DNA from: Hydrogenophaga sp.
GTDB taxonomy: Bacteria; Pseudomonadota; Gammaproteobacteria; Burkholderiales; Burkholderiaceae_C
DNA length: 64,000 nucleotides
Assembly: GCF_018780385.1 (NCBI RefSeq)
Contig: NZ_JADMJO010000013.1
Location: 1-64,000 of the forward strand
Direction: 5' to 3'
How positions within the stretch are numbered: the first letter of the stretch is position 1; the number at the start of each line of letters is the position of its first letter. The notes below the pieces were generated by a model. It had not been told where the DNA came from. It was given only the letters and a program-made list of their open reading frames with translations, and searched no databases. A program made the position numbers and the translations under genes. Below, piece by piece: positions 38,366 through 46,761 of this stretch.

Positions 38366-39409
38366 ATGTTCAAAGACAAAACGCTACTGATCACTGGCGG
38401 CACCGGCAGCTTTGGCAATGCCGTGCTGCGCCGGTTCCTCAACTCCGATCTGCGCGAGATCCGTATTTTCAGCCGTGATGAGAAAAAGCAGGACGACATG
38501 CGCAAGCATTTCAGTCATCCTAAGCTGAAGTTCTATATTGGCGATGTACGGGATGGGCGCAGTGTTGCGACGGCCATGCGCGGGGTCGACCATGTGTTCC
38601 ATGCGGCTGCTCTCAAACAGGTGCCCTCGTGTGAGTTCCATCCGATGGAAGCCGTTCGCACCAACGTGATGGGCACGGAAAACGTGCTTGAGGCGGCCAT
38701 AGCGGCCGGTGTGCATCGTGTGATCTGCCTGAGCACCGACAAGGCGGTGTATCCGATCAACGCGATGGGCATCAGCAAGGCCATGATGGAGAAGGTGATG
38801 GTCGCCGCCAGCCGCAATCTCGAAGGTACGGACACGGTAATTTGCGGTACACGCTATGGCAACGTGATGGCATCGCGTGGTTCGGTCATCCCGCTGTTCA
38901 TAGACCAGGTGCGCAGCGGCAAACCCATTACGGTGACCGATCCGGCCATGACACGCTTCATGATGACGCTCGCGGATGCCGTAGACCTCGTGATGTACGC
39001 CTTCGAGCATGGCAACAACGGCGACATCTTTGTACAGAAAGCCCCTGCAGCCACGGTCGAAGTTTTGACGCAAGCGCTGCTTCAACTCATGGGCACACCA
39101 AATCACCCGGTTCGCGTGATGGGCAGTCGACATGGCGAAAAGCTTTATGAGGCTCTGCTCAGTCGTGAAGAGATGGCTTGTGCAGAGGATCTTGGCGACT
39201 ATTTCCGCGTACCTCCTGACGGACGCGACCTCGACTACGCCAAGTACGTGGACGAAGGCGAGGAGCGTTTGACCCAGGCGCTGCATGCGGACGAATACCA
39301 CTCGCACAACACCACGCGCCTCGACGTAGAAGGCATGAAAGCACTCTTGCTGAAGCTTGACTTCATGCAGCGCATTTCGCGTGGCGACGTCGCCGTGGCC
39401 GAGGAGTGA
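38366..39409 (+). CDS. wbjB: UDP-GlcNAc 4,6-dehydratase/5-epimerase (L-FucNAc pathway)
   Basis: A 347-residue extended SDR of the WbjB/CapE group. It has LLITGGTGSFGNAVLRRF at the N-terminus, FSRDEKKQDDMRKHF, HAAALKQVPSCEFHPMEA and the atypical catalytic NAMGISKAMMEK, in which Met134 replaces the usual Tyr and Lys138 is kept, as known for inverting 4,6-dehydratases. It converts UDP-GlcNAc to UDP-2-acetamido-2,6-dideoxy-L-arabino-4-hexulose. wbjC and wbjD follow in order, completing UDP-L-FucNAc. ATG 38366; the track start lies in hisF2. Confidence 0.92.
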   Translation: MFKDKTLLITGGTGSFGNAVLRRFLNSDLREIRIFSRDEKKQDDMRKHFSHPKLKFYIGDVRDGRSVATAMRGVDHVFHAAALKQVPSCEFHPMEAVRTNVMGTENVLEAAIAAGVHRVICLSTDKAVYPINAMGISKAMMEKVMVAASRNLEGTDTVICGTRYGNVMASRGSVIPLFIDQVRSGKPITVTDPAMTRFMMTLADAVDLVMYAFEHGNNGDIFVQKAPAATVEVLTQALLQLMGTPNHPVRVMGSRHGEKLYEALLSREEMACAEDLGDYFRVPPDGRDLDYAKYVDEGEERLTQALHADEYHSHNTTRLDVEGMKALLLKLDFMQRISRGDVAVAEE

Positions 39410-39413
39410 GTTC

Positions 39414-40535
39414 ATGAAGGTGTTGATCACTGGAGCGCAGGGCTTCATCGGAAAAAACCTTTGCCTGCATCTGACCGAGCGCAAGGACGTGGAGGTGGTA
39501 GCGTTCACGCGCGACCAGCAGACTGCGGATCTGCCGCGCTTGCTGGACGGCGTGGATTTTGTGTTTCACCTCGCCGGCATCAACCGCCCGCAGGATCCTC
39601 AGGAGTTCATCAGTGGCAATGCAGACCTGACACAGGCGCTGTGTATGGCGATCGCGGAAAGCGCGAGCGCTGGAATGATTCAGGTCGTTTACGCCTCGTC
39701 CATCCAGGCAGGAAACGACAATCCATATGGACGAAGCAAGCTGGCGGCGGAGAGCGCGCTGTTCGATTTGCAGCGGCAGCGTGGCACTGCAGTGCATGTT
39801 TTTCGTCTGCCGAACGTGTTCGGAAAATGGTGCCGACCTAACTACAACTCAGCCGTCGCGACCTTCTGTCACAACATTGCTCGCGAACTGCCCATTCAGA
39901 TCAACGATCCCGCCGCTCCCCTGACGTTGGCCTATGTCGACGATGTCATCGCTCGCTTCATGCAGTTGCTGGATGGCGCTGCCCCCGCGGTGGATGCTCA
40001 TGGGTTTGCCACGCTCACTCCGCAATACCTCACCACCGTTGGCGAGGTGGCCAGCAAAATCGCGGCCTTCAAGGCCAGTCGAGTCAGCTTGGTCACGGAT
40101 CGCGTGGGCACTGGGCTGACCCGGGCATTGCACTCAACCTACGTGAGCAACTTACCTCCCGAGGCGTTTTCATACACCTTGCCTCGGCATGCGGATCCGC
40201 GCGGCGTTTTTGTCGAGATGCTCAAGACACCGGATTGCGGTCAGTTCTCGTACTTCACCGCGTTACCGGGGGTGACGCGGGGTGGTCACTACCACCACAG
40301 CAAAACCGAAAAGTTCCTGGTGATCGAAGGCCAAGCGCGCTTTCGCTTCCGGCACATGCTCACAGGCGCAACCCACGAATTGCAAACCAGCGCCGACGTG
40401 CCGCAAGTCGTTGAGACTGTGCCGGGCTGGACGCATGACATCACCAACACGGGGGAGAAGGACATGGTGGTGATGCTCTGGGCCAACGAAATCTTCGACC
40501 GCGAGCAGCCGGACACGTTTGCGTCACCGGTATGA
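39414..40535 (+). CDS. wbjC: UDP-L-FucNAc pathway epimerase/reductase
   Basis: A 373-residue two-domain protein. The N-terminal SDR starts MKVLITGAQGFIGKNLCLHL and has NPYGRSKLAAE with the catalytic Tyr/Lys. The C-terminal cupin (from about residue 255) carries PGVTRGGHYHHSKTEKFLVIEG, the metal-binding histidine cluster of CapF/WbjC. The cupin epimerises C3 and the SDR reduces C4 of the WbjB product, giving UDP-L-PneNAc/TalNAc-type sugar. Five bases separate it from wbjB, and its stop overlaps wbjD. Confidence 0.92.
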   Translation: MKVLITGAQGFIGKNLCLHLTERKDVEVVAFTRDQQTADLPRLLDGVDFVFHLAGINRPQDPQEFISGNADLTQALCMAIAESASAGMIQVVYASSIQAGNDNPYGRSKLAAESALFDLQRQRGTAVHVFRLPNVFGKWCRPNYNSAVATFCHNIARELPIQINDPAAPLTLAYVDDVIARFMQLLDGAAPAVDAHGFATLTPQYLTTVGEVASKIAAFKASRVSLVTDRVGTGLTRALHSTYVSNLPPEAFSYTLPRHADPRGVFVEMLKTPDCGQFSYFTALPGVTRGGHYHHSKTEKFLVIEGQARFRFRHMLTGATHELQTSADVPQVVETVPGWTHDITNTGEKDMVVMLWANEIFDREQPDTFASPV

Positions 40536-41674
40536 ATGGAACCGTCATGAAAAAACTCAAGGTGATGACGGTCGTAGGCACAAGGCCTGAAATCATTCGC
40601 CTCTCGCGCGTTTTGGCGCGGCTGGACGACTACTGTGATCACGTGCTCGTGCACACAGGTCAGAACTACGACTACGAACTGAACCAGATCTTTTTTGACG
40701 ATCTGGGCATTCGCAAACCAGACCACTTTCTTGATGCGGCATGCGGTAGTGCAGCGGAAACCATTGGCACCATCATTGCGAAGGTTGACACGGTCATTGC
40801 AACGGAAACACCCGACGCAATGCTCGTGCTGGGCGACACTAATAGCTGCCTTTCGGTCATCCCCGCCAAGCGCCGCAAAGTGCCCATCTTCCACATGGAG
40901 GCCGGCAATCGTTGCTTCGACATGCGGGTTCCTGAGGAGATCAACCGCCGAATCGTCGACCACACGGCCGACATCAACCTGACCTACAGCAGCATCGCGC
41001 GTGAATATCTTCTGCGCGAAGGCTTGCCGCCCGACATGGTGATCAAGACTGGAAGCCCGATGGCCGAAGTGTTGGGGCATTACAAGCAACGCATTGACGC
41101 GTCGACCGTACTGACCAAGTTGGGTTTGCAGCGTGAGGGCTATTTTCTGGTGAGCGCACACCGAGAGGAGAATGTGGATTCAGACGTGCGGTTTGCCAAG
41201 TTGGTGGAGGTGCTCAACCAAGTGGCCGAGCAGCATGGTCTGCCCGTGATTGTTTCCACCCATCCCCGTACAAAAAAGCGGGTGGACAGCCAGGGCGCAA
41301 CATTCCATCCGCTCGTTCAACTGCTCAAGCCCTTGGGCTTCACCGACTATAACCAACTGCAGATTCACGCTCGTGCAGTGCTATCGGACAGTGGAACGAT
41401 CAACGAAGAGTCTTCCATCCTGAACTTTCCGGCACTCAACCTGCGCGAAGCGCACGAGCGCCCCGAAGGCATGGAAGAGGCTGCAGTGATGATGGTTGGC
41501 CTGGACCCTTTGCGCGTCATGCAGGGTCTGGCCATCCTGAAAGATCAGCCACGGGGAGGAGAGCGCCTGTTGAGGCAAGTTGCGGACTACAGCATGCCCA
41601 ATGTCTCTGACAAGGTCGTGCGCATTATTCATAGCTACACGGACTACATCAACCGCGTGGTCTGGAAAAAGTAG
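40532..41674 (+). CDS. wbjD: UDP-N-acetyl-L-talosamine/glucosamine 2-epimerase
   Basis: A 380-residue non-hydrolysing UDP-GlcNAc 2-epimerase family protein: MTVVGTRPEIIRLSRVLA, HTGQNYDYELNQIFF, LVLGDTNSCLS, FHMEAGNRCFDMRVPEEINR and LSDSGTINEESSIL. After wbjB and wbjC this is the 2-epimerase that finishes UDP-L-FucNAc. Both ATG 40532 (ATGA overlap) and ATG 40547 are possible starts. It is the only member of the family in the locus, so it is also the only candidate for a WbpI-type epimerisation of the diacetamido uronic sugar. Confidence 0.9.
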   Translation: MNGTVMKKLKVMTVVGTRPEIIRLSRVLARLDDYCDHVLVHTGQNYDYELNQIFFDDLGIRKPDHFLDAACGSAAETIGTIIAKVDTVIATETPDAMLVLGDTNSCLSVIPAKRRKVPIFHMEAGNRCFDMRVPEEINRRIVDHTADINLTYSSIAREYLLREGLPPDMVIKTGSPMAEVLGHYKQRIDASTVLTKLGLQREGYFLVSAHREENVDSDVRFAKLVEVLNQVAEQHGLPVIVSTHPRTKKRVDSQGATFHPLVQLLKPLGFTDYNQLQIHARAVLSDSGTINEESSILNFPALNLREAHERPEGMEEAAVMMVGLDPLRVMQGLAILKDQPRGGERLLRQVADYSMPNVSDKVVRIIHSYTDYINRVVWKK

Positions 41675-41687
41675 GCACGGGCATCCT

Positions 41688-42932
41688 TTGCACATACTGG
41701 TGATCAGCCAATACTTTTGGCCTGAAAATTTTCGAATCAACGACCTTGTCCAGGAATGGACGAGGCGGGGTCATGCCGTCACGATACTGACCGGCAAGCC
41801 CAACTATCCGTCGGGTCGGGTCTTTCCCGAATACGAGCAAAACCCAGAGCGGTTTGGCGCGTACCACGGGGCACGCGTGCTTCGAGTCCCCCTGCTCGCA
41901 CGTGCGCAAGGCTCGGTCCGCCTGCTCCTCAACTATGTCAGCTATGTGATCAGCGCCAGCGCCTTGGGACCTTGGCACTTGCGCGGCAATGGGTTCGACG
42001 TTGTTTTCGTCTTCGAACCGTCGCCGGTCACTGTCGGCATTCCGGCGCTTGTCATGGGCAGACTCAAGCGGGCACCCGTGGTGTTCTGGGTACTCGATCT
42101 CTGGCCGGAGACCCTATCTGCCATCGGAGTGGTGCGCTCTCGGCGTGTGCTTGGTTGGGTCGGGCGTCTGGTGTCATTCATCTACAACCGATGCACCCTC
42201 GTGCTTGGACAGTCGCGGGGGTTTCAAACCAGCATCCTGCAATACTGCCGCGATGCCAGCAAGGTCCGCTACTTCCCCAGTTGGTCAGAAGACGTGTTCG
42301 CCCAGTCCGATGCAACTCCAGCACCTGAAATCACTTCGAAGCTTGGTGTGTTCAATGTCCTTTTCGCCGGAAACATCGGCGAAGCGCAAGATCTACCTGC
42401 CGTGTTGGAAGCTGCGACCCTGCTGAAAGACAACCCCGGTGTCCGGTGGTTGATCGTGGGTGACGGGCGCAAATCGGAATGGCTTCAAGACGAAGTGAGC
42501 CACCGGGGCTTGGCACAACAGGTCATGCTACTGGGTCGCCACCCGGTGGAACGCATGCCGTCCTTCTATTCCCATGCCAACGCGCTGCTGGTGTCGTTGA
42601 AAAAGGATCCGGTGTTCAGCCTGACCATTCCGGGCAAAGTTCAGTCATACCTGATGTCGGGCATCCCCATCTTGGGCATGCTCGACGGCGAAGGCGCTGA
42701 TGTCATCCAAAGAGCGCGGGCAGGTATGGTGTGTGGTGCGGGTGATGCTCGCGGTCTGGCAGACGCCGTTCTGGACCTGGCTGCCATGGATAGCAATGCG
42801 CGCAGGGCACTCGGCGAGAACGGTCGGCGATTCGCAAAACAGGAATTCGACCGAGAGACGCTGATGGACAGGCTTGAGCAGTGGCTGACAGAGGCCGTGG
42901 ACACCCAGCGAGAGCGAGGGAGAGATCGATGA
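41688..42932 (+). CDS. glycosyltransferase, GT4-like, WbjE-type (likely L-FucNAc transferase)
   Basis: A 414-residue GT-B protein. It begins LHILVISQYFWPENFRINDLVQEW, has PNYPSGRVFPEYEQNPE and VVFWVLDLWPETL in the N-domain, and LFAGNIGEAQDLPAVLEAA and FSLTIPGKVQSYLMSG in the C-domain, a pattern typical of the WbjE/FnlD-like transferases that follow L-FucNAc genes. I infer a TTG start at 41688, as the homology begins there; the track start lies inside wbjD. Its place after wbjD suggests L-FucNAc as donor sugar. The stop overlaps the next ATG. Confidence 0.82.
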   Translation: MHILVISQYFWPENFRINDLVQEWTRRGHAVTILTGKPNYPSGRVFPEYEQNPERFGAYHGARVLRVPLLARAQGSVRLLLNYVSYVISASALGPWHLRGNGFDVVFVFEPSPVTVGIPALVMGRLKRAPVVFWVLDLWPETLSAIGVVRSRRVLGWVGRLVSFIYNRCTLVLGQSRGFQTSILQYCRDASKVRYFPSWSEDVFAQSDATPAPEITSKLGVFNVLFAGNIGEAQDLPAVLEAATLLKDNPGVRWLIVGDGRKSEWLQDEVSHRGLAQQVMLLGRHPVERMPSFYSHANALLVSLKKDPVFSLTIPGKVQSYLMSGIPILGMLDGEGADVIQRARAGMVCGAGDARGLADAVLDLAAMDSNARRALGENGRRFAKQEFDRETLMDRLEQWLTEAVDTQRERGRDR

Positions 42933-43876
42933 CAGTGTTGGTCACGGGAGCCAGTGGTTTCGTGGGGCGCGCGTTGTGTCGGCGGGCGCTCGCCGCCGGC
43001 CTGAACGTGCGGGCCGCAATGCGAAACCCCGGGGAAACCGTCACGCATTTGGCCGCCATTGAAGTGCCCTCCCTGGACCACCAGACCGACTGGGCACTGG
43101 CGCTCGTGGATTGCCGCGCTGTGGTTCACACTGCTGCCAGGGTTCACGTCATGGATGAGGCGGCAATGGACCCTCTGACTGAGTTTCGTCGGGTCAATGT
43201 CGAGGGAACACTGCACTTGGCACACCAGGCTGCGGCAGCCGGCGTGCGGCGCTTCGTCTTCGTCAGCTCGGTCAAGGTCAACGGCGAAGGCAGCGTGGCC
43301 GGTCATCCCTTTACCGTCGCGGACGCGCCCTCCCCGCAAGACCCCTACGGCATCTCCAAAATGGAAGCCGAACAGGGCTTGCGCCAGATCGCGTCAGAAA
43401 CAGGCATGGAAGTCGTCATCGTCCGCCCGCCGCTTGTGTACGGGTCTGGCGTCAAGGCCAATTTCGCATCGCTCATGCGCGCGGTGCAACGTGGTATTCC
43501 CCTGCCACTGGCAAGCGTCACCAACAACCGCCGCAGCTTCGTCGCCCTCGACAACCTCGTCGATTTGCTCATCACCTGCCTTGCCCATCCCGCCGCAGCC
43601 AATCAGACCTTTCTGGTGAGCGACGGTGAAGACCTCTCCACCGCCGATCTGCTGCTGCGTCTCGGGCGAGCCATGGGCAAGCAGGCGCCGCTGTTCCCGG
43701 TACCACCTTCGTTGCTTCAGCTCGGCGCCAGCATCATCAGCAAAGGGGACATGGCGCAGCGTTTGCTCGGAAACCTACAGGTCGACATCGGCCACACCTG
43801 CAACACGCTGAACTGGACTCCCCCCATTTCGGTGGACGAAGGCCTGCGGCGTGCGACGGCAGGACTCACACAGTGA
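42929..43876 (+). CDS. UDP-4-keto-sugar reductase, WbjF/WbpV-like SDR
   Basis: A 315-residue extended SDR: MTVLVTGASGFVGRALCRRAL, HTAARVHVMDE, FVSSVKVNGEGS and DPYGISKMEAEQGL with the Tyr/Lys pair. The HVMDE and KVNGE features are typical of WbpV/WbjF-like proteins, which reduce the UDP-4-keto-6-deoxy-GlcNAc made by WbpM, giving UDP-D-QuiNAc or UDP-D-FucNAc. It is followed by a phosphoglycosyl transferase and wbpM, the usual initiation module. ATGA overlap with the preceding gene. Confidence 0.82.
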   Translation: MTVLVTGASGFVGRALCRRALAAGLNVRAAMRNPGETVTHLAAIEVPSLDHQTDWALALVDCRAVVHTAARVHVMDEAAMDPLTEFRRVNVEGTLHLAHQAAAAGVRRFVFVSSVKVNGEGSVAGHPFTVADAPSPQDPYGISKMEAEQGLRQIASETGMEVVIVRPPLVYGSGVKANFASLMRAVQRGIPLPLASVTNNRRSFVALDNLVDLLITCLAHPAAANQTFLVSDGEDLSTADLLLRLGRAMGKQAPLFPVPPSLLQLGASIISKGDMAQRLLGNLQVDIGHTCNTLNWTPPISVDEGLRRATAGLTQ

Positions 43877-44436
43877 TCAAGCGCCTGTTCGACCTGACCC
43901 TGGCCATTCCCGCGGCGCTGCTGCTGCTATTGCCCGTGGCGAGCATTGCGCTGACCGTTCGACTCACGTCACCCGGGCCCGCCTTGTATTGGAGCGACCG
44001 TGTCGGTCGCCACAACCGGATCTTCAAGATGCCCAAGTTCCGCAGCATGCGGATCGACACACCTGCCGTGGCCACCCATCTGTTGACCGACCCGGCGAAG
44101 TACCTCACGCCGATCGGCTCCTTCCTGCGCAAGAGCAGCCTGGACGAACTGCCCCAACTGTGGAGCATCATCAAGGGCGACATGAGCTTCGTGGGACCCC
44201 GGCCTGCGCTGTTCAACCAGCACGATCTGATAGCACTGCGCACAGAGCAAGGGGTGCACGAACTGGTGCCGGGTTTGACGGGCTGGGCGCAAGTGAACGG
44301 CCGGGATGAATTGCCGATTCCGCAGAAGGTGGCGCTGGACGCCGAGTACCTGCGGCGTCACACTTTGGTGTTGGACTTGCGCATTCTGTGGATGACGTTT
44401 GTAAAGGTGTTGCGCCGTGACGGCGTGACCCACTGA
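43873..44436 (+). CDS. monotopic phosphoglycosyl transferase (initiating sugar transferase)
   Basis: A 187-residue bacterial sugar transferase domain protein, PglC-like in size. The N-terminal reentrant helix is LFDLTLAIPAALLLLLPVAS (6-25), followed by SPGPALYWSDRVGR, FKMPKFRSM (51-59), the catalytic Asp-Glu at 91-92 in SLDELPQLWSI, GDMSFVGPRPAL and PGLTGWAQVNGRD. It transfers a phospho-sugar, probably QuiNAc-1-P or FucNAc-1-P, to undecaprenyl phosphate and so starts the repeat unit. GTG start overlaps the reductase stop. No N-terminal multi-spanning domain is present, unlike WbaP or WcaJ. Confidence 0.88.
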   Translation: MIKRLFDLTLAIPAALLLLLPVASIALTVRLTSPGPALYWSDRVGRHNRIFKMPKFRSMRIDTPAVATHLLTDPAKYLTPIGSFLRKSSLDELPQLWSIIKGDMSFVGPRPALFNQHDLIALRTEQGVHELVPGLTGWAQVNGRDELPIPQKVALDAEYLRRHTLVLDLRILWMTFVKVLRRDGVTH

Positions 44437-44441
44437 AAACA

Positions 44442-46445
44442 ATGAACAGCAGGGATTCAGAAACTTCCGCGGCGACGGTCCTGCTGGACCTGCCACGCTT
44501 GGCCAAACGGTTGGTGGCGCTCGCGGTGGACGTGTCGCTCTGCGTACTCAGCGTGTGGATTGCCCTGTGTCTGCGGCTGGAGCACTGGGTGCGGCTCGAA
44601 CCGGTGCACGGATGGGCGATGTTGGGAGCGGTGCTCTTGGCCCTGCCGCTTTTCGTCAGGTTTGGCCTGTACCGAGCCATATTCCGGTATGCAGGCTGGA
44701 ACGCCATGATCAGCCTGGTTCAGGCCATGGCCTTATACAGCCTGTTCTACGCCATGTTGTTTACCGTCATCAGCGTGCCGGGCATTCCGCGAACGATCGG
44801 TGTCATCCAGCCGATGTTGCTGATGGTCTTCGTAGGATCCAGCCGGGTCTTGGCGCGCTATTGGCTCGGCGGTTTGTACCGGTCTGTCTTGCACCGCAAA
44901 GAACTGCCCGGCGTTCTGATCTACGGCGCCGGCGCGGCCGGCCGCCAACTCGCGGCAGCACTTGCCCGCGGGACCGAACACCGGCTGCTGGGCTTTCTGG
45001 ACGATGATGACCGCCTGCACGGCAACAGCCTGGATGGGCGCACGGTATTCCCGCCGGCTTCGTTGCCCGAACTGATTCCCGAACTGGGCGTGACCGATCT
45101 GTTGCTGGCACTGCCTTCGATCACCCACCAGCGACGCCTGCAGGTGCTGGACTCGTTGCGCCATCTGCCCGTGCACGTGCGAACCATGCCCGGTATGTCG
45201 GATCTGGCCGCAGGCCGCGTGAGTCTGAACGACGTGCGCGAACTGGAGATCGAAGACCTGCTGGGTCGCGAACCGGTGACGCCCGATGCCTCGCTGTTGC
45301 TGCGGCTGGTGCACGACAAGGTGGTGCTCATCACGGGCGCCGGGGGCAGCATCGGCAGTGAGCTCTGTCGGCAGATCGCCGCCTGCCGGCCTCGCACCCT
45401 GCTTCTGGTGGAAAACTCCGAGTTCGCGCTCTACCAGATCCACCATGAACTCACCGCCCTGGTGGGCAGCCAGACCGATCCGCTGGATCTCGAAGAAGGT
45501 GATGTGGATGCACCCATGGCGGTCACGTTGGTGCCGCTGCTGGCCTCGGTGCAGGACGAAGAGCGCATGGCTCAGATCATGCAGACGTGGCGGCCGCACG
45601 CGGTGTACCACGCCGCCGCCTACAAGCACGTGCCGCTGGTGGAGCACAACCCGGCTCAGGGGCTGCGCAACAACGTGTGGGGGACCTTGGTCTGTGCGCG
45701 CAGTGCGCAAGCCGCTGGCGTGAGCCACTTCGTGCTGATCAGCACCGACAAGGCCGTGCGGCCCACCAACATCATGGGCGCGAGCAAGCGCATGGCCGAG
45801 CTGGTGCTGCAGGCTCTGGCGGCGGAGCCGGGCGCCACCACGTTTTCCATGGTGCGCTTCGGCAATGTGCTGGGCTCCAGCGGCTCGGTGGTGCCCTTGT
45901 TCCGGCAGCAGATCAAGGACGGCGGACCGATCACGCTCACCCACCCGGACATCACCCGCTACTTCATGACCATTCCCGAGGCGGCCCAGTTGGTGATCCA
46001 GGCCGGCGCCATGGCGCAAGGCGGCGACGTGTTCGTGCTGGACATGGGTCAGCCGGTGCGCATCATGGATCTGGCGCAACGCATGGTGGAGCTCTCCGGT
46101 CTGCAGGTGAAGACGGCCATCAACCCCACCGGCGACATCGAAATCCAGACCACGGGGTTGCGCCCGGGCGAAAAGTTGTACGAGGAACTGCTGATCGGCG
46201 ACAACCCCCAGCCCACACAACATCCGCGCATCCTGCGCGCCCGCGAAGACTTCCAACCCTGGCGGGAATTTCAGCAAACCTTGCATGCGCTGGACGCCGC
46301 GCTCGCGGCCCAGGACATTCCAACGGCACGGGCATTGTTGCAGCGGTGCGTGCAGGGTTACCTGCCCACCGGCGAGGTGGTGGACTGGGTGCACATTTCG
46401 GCCATGCGCGACGCCGAACAATCGATCAAGCAACTCCAGCACTGA
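44442..46445 (+). CDS. wbpM: membrane-bound UDP-GlcNAc 4,6-dehydratase, WbpM/CapD family
   Basis: A 667-residue protein with four N-terminal transmembrane helices between about residues 20 and 135, a first Rossmann-like domain (LPGVLIYGAGAAGRQLAAAL) and a second catalytic SDR domain (VLITGAGGSIGSELCRQIA near 288). The active site reads PTNIMGASKRMAEL, with Met instead of Tyr as known in WbpM. It converts UDP-GlcNAc to the 4-keto-6-deoxy sugar for D-QuiNAc/D-FucNAc. It is the last gene of the locus and is followed by a strong terminator. Length matches P. aeruginosa WbpM. Confidence 0.93.
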   Translation: MNSRDSETSAATVLLDLPRLAKRLVALAVDVSLCVLSVWIALCLRLEHWVRLEPVHGWAMLGAVLLALPLFVRFGLYRAIFRYAGWNAMISLVQAMALYSLFYAMLFTVISVPGIPRTIGVIQPMLLMVFVGSSRVLARYWLGGLYRSVLHRKELPGVLIYGAGAAGRQLAAALARGTEHRLLGFLDDDDRLHGNSLDGRTVFPPASLPELIPELGVTDLLLALPSITHQRRLQVLDSLRHLPVHVRTMPGMSDLAAGRVSLNDVRELEIEDLLGREPVTPDASLLLRLVHDKVVLITGAGGSIGSELCRQIAACRPRTLLLVENSEFALYQIHHELTALVGSQTDPLDLEEGDVDAPMAVTLVPLLASVQDEERMAQIMQTWRPHAVYHAAAYKHVPLVEHNPAQGLRNNVWGTLVCARSAQAAGVSHFVLISTDKAVRPTNIMGASKRMAELVLQALAAEPGATTFSMVRFGNVLGSSGSVVPLFRQQIKDGGPITLTHPDITRYFMTIPEAAQLVIQAGAMAQGGDVFVLDMGQPVRIMDLAQRMVELSGLQVKTAINPTGDIEIQTTGLRPGEKLYEELLIGDNPQPTQHPRILRAREDFQPWREFQQTLHALDAALAAQDIPTARALLQRCVQGYLPTGEVVDWVHISAMRDAEQSIKQLQH

Positions 46446-46761
46446 GCGCGGGCAAAAAAAAGCCACCTTGCGGTGGCTTTTGAAAGTCCTTGAAGGGACG
46501 TCGTTGGGAGACCAGTTTCAAACGCGCTGAGCGACGTGTGGGATTTGCCGGGTCTGATTTTTTTGAGATGTTGTGACAGCAACGGGGTCTATTGTGCGTT
46601 GCAGCGGGCGGCTCGACCATCCCCAACATGGGGGAGTTGTCCGTTTTTTGAATACAAAAGACGCAATGTTTTCAGGTAATTTTCACCAACTGAATAAGTT
46701 CGGACATTTGGCCTGCCAAGCTCTGCGAATTCACAACACAAACCACACCGATGCCCGCACC
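46446..46761. other. convergent intergenic space between wbpM and the histidine kinase
   Basis: Apart from the wbpM terminator I see no gene here. The plus-strand track ORF from 46573 simply runs into the antisense of the kinase gene. The stretch from about 46640 to 46740 is AT-rich (GTCCGTTTTTTGAATAC, TTTTCAGGTAATTTTCACC) with no clear promoter or repeat. A short GTCC-GGAC pairing near 46486-46500 is too weak to call. Confidence 0.5.
46458..46481 (+). terminator. Rho-independent terminator of the O-antigen locus
   Basis: AAAAGCCACC-TTGC-GGTGGCTTTT is a perfect ten-pair stem with a four-base loop and flanking A/T runs, 12 bases past the wbpM stop. The A-rich 5' side makes it potentially bidirectional, though the histidine kinase gene reading towards it ends about 280 bases away. 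Confidence 0.92.

Noticed and set aside
40532-41674. WbpI (UDP-GlcNAc3NAcA 2-epimerase) as the primary call
   Set aside because: It directly follows wbjB and wbjC with overlap, the standard place of WbjD; the WbpI role is kept only as an alternative.
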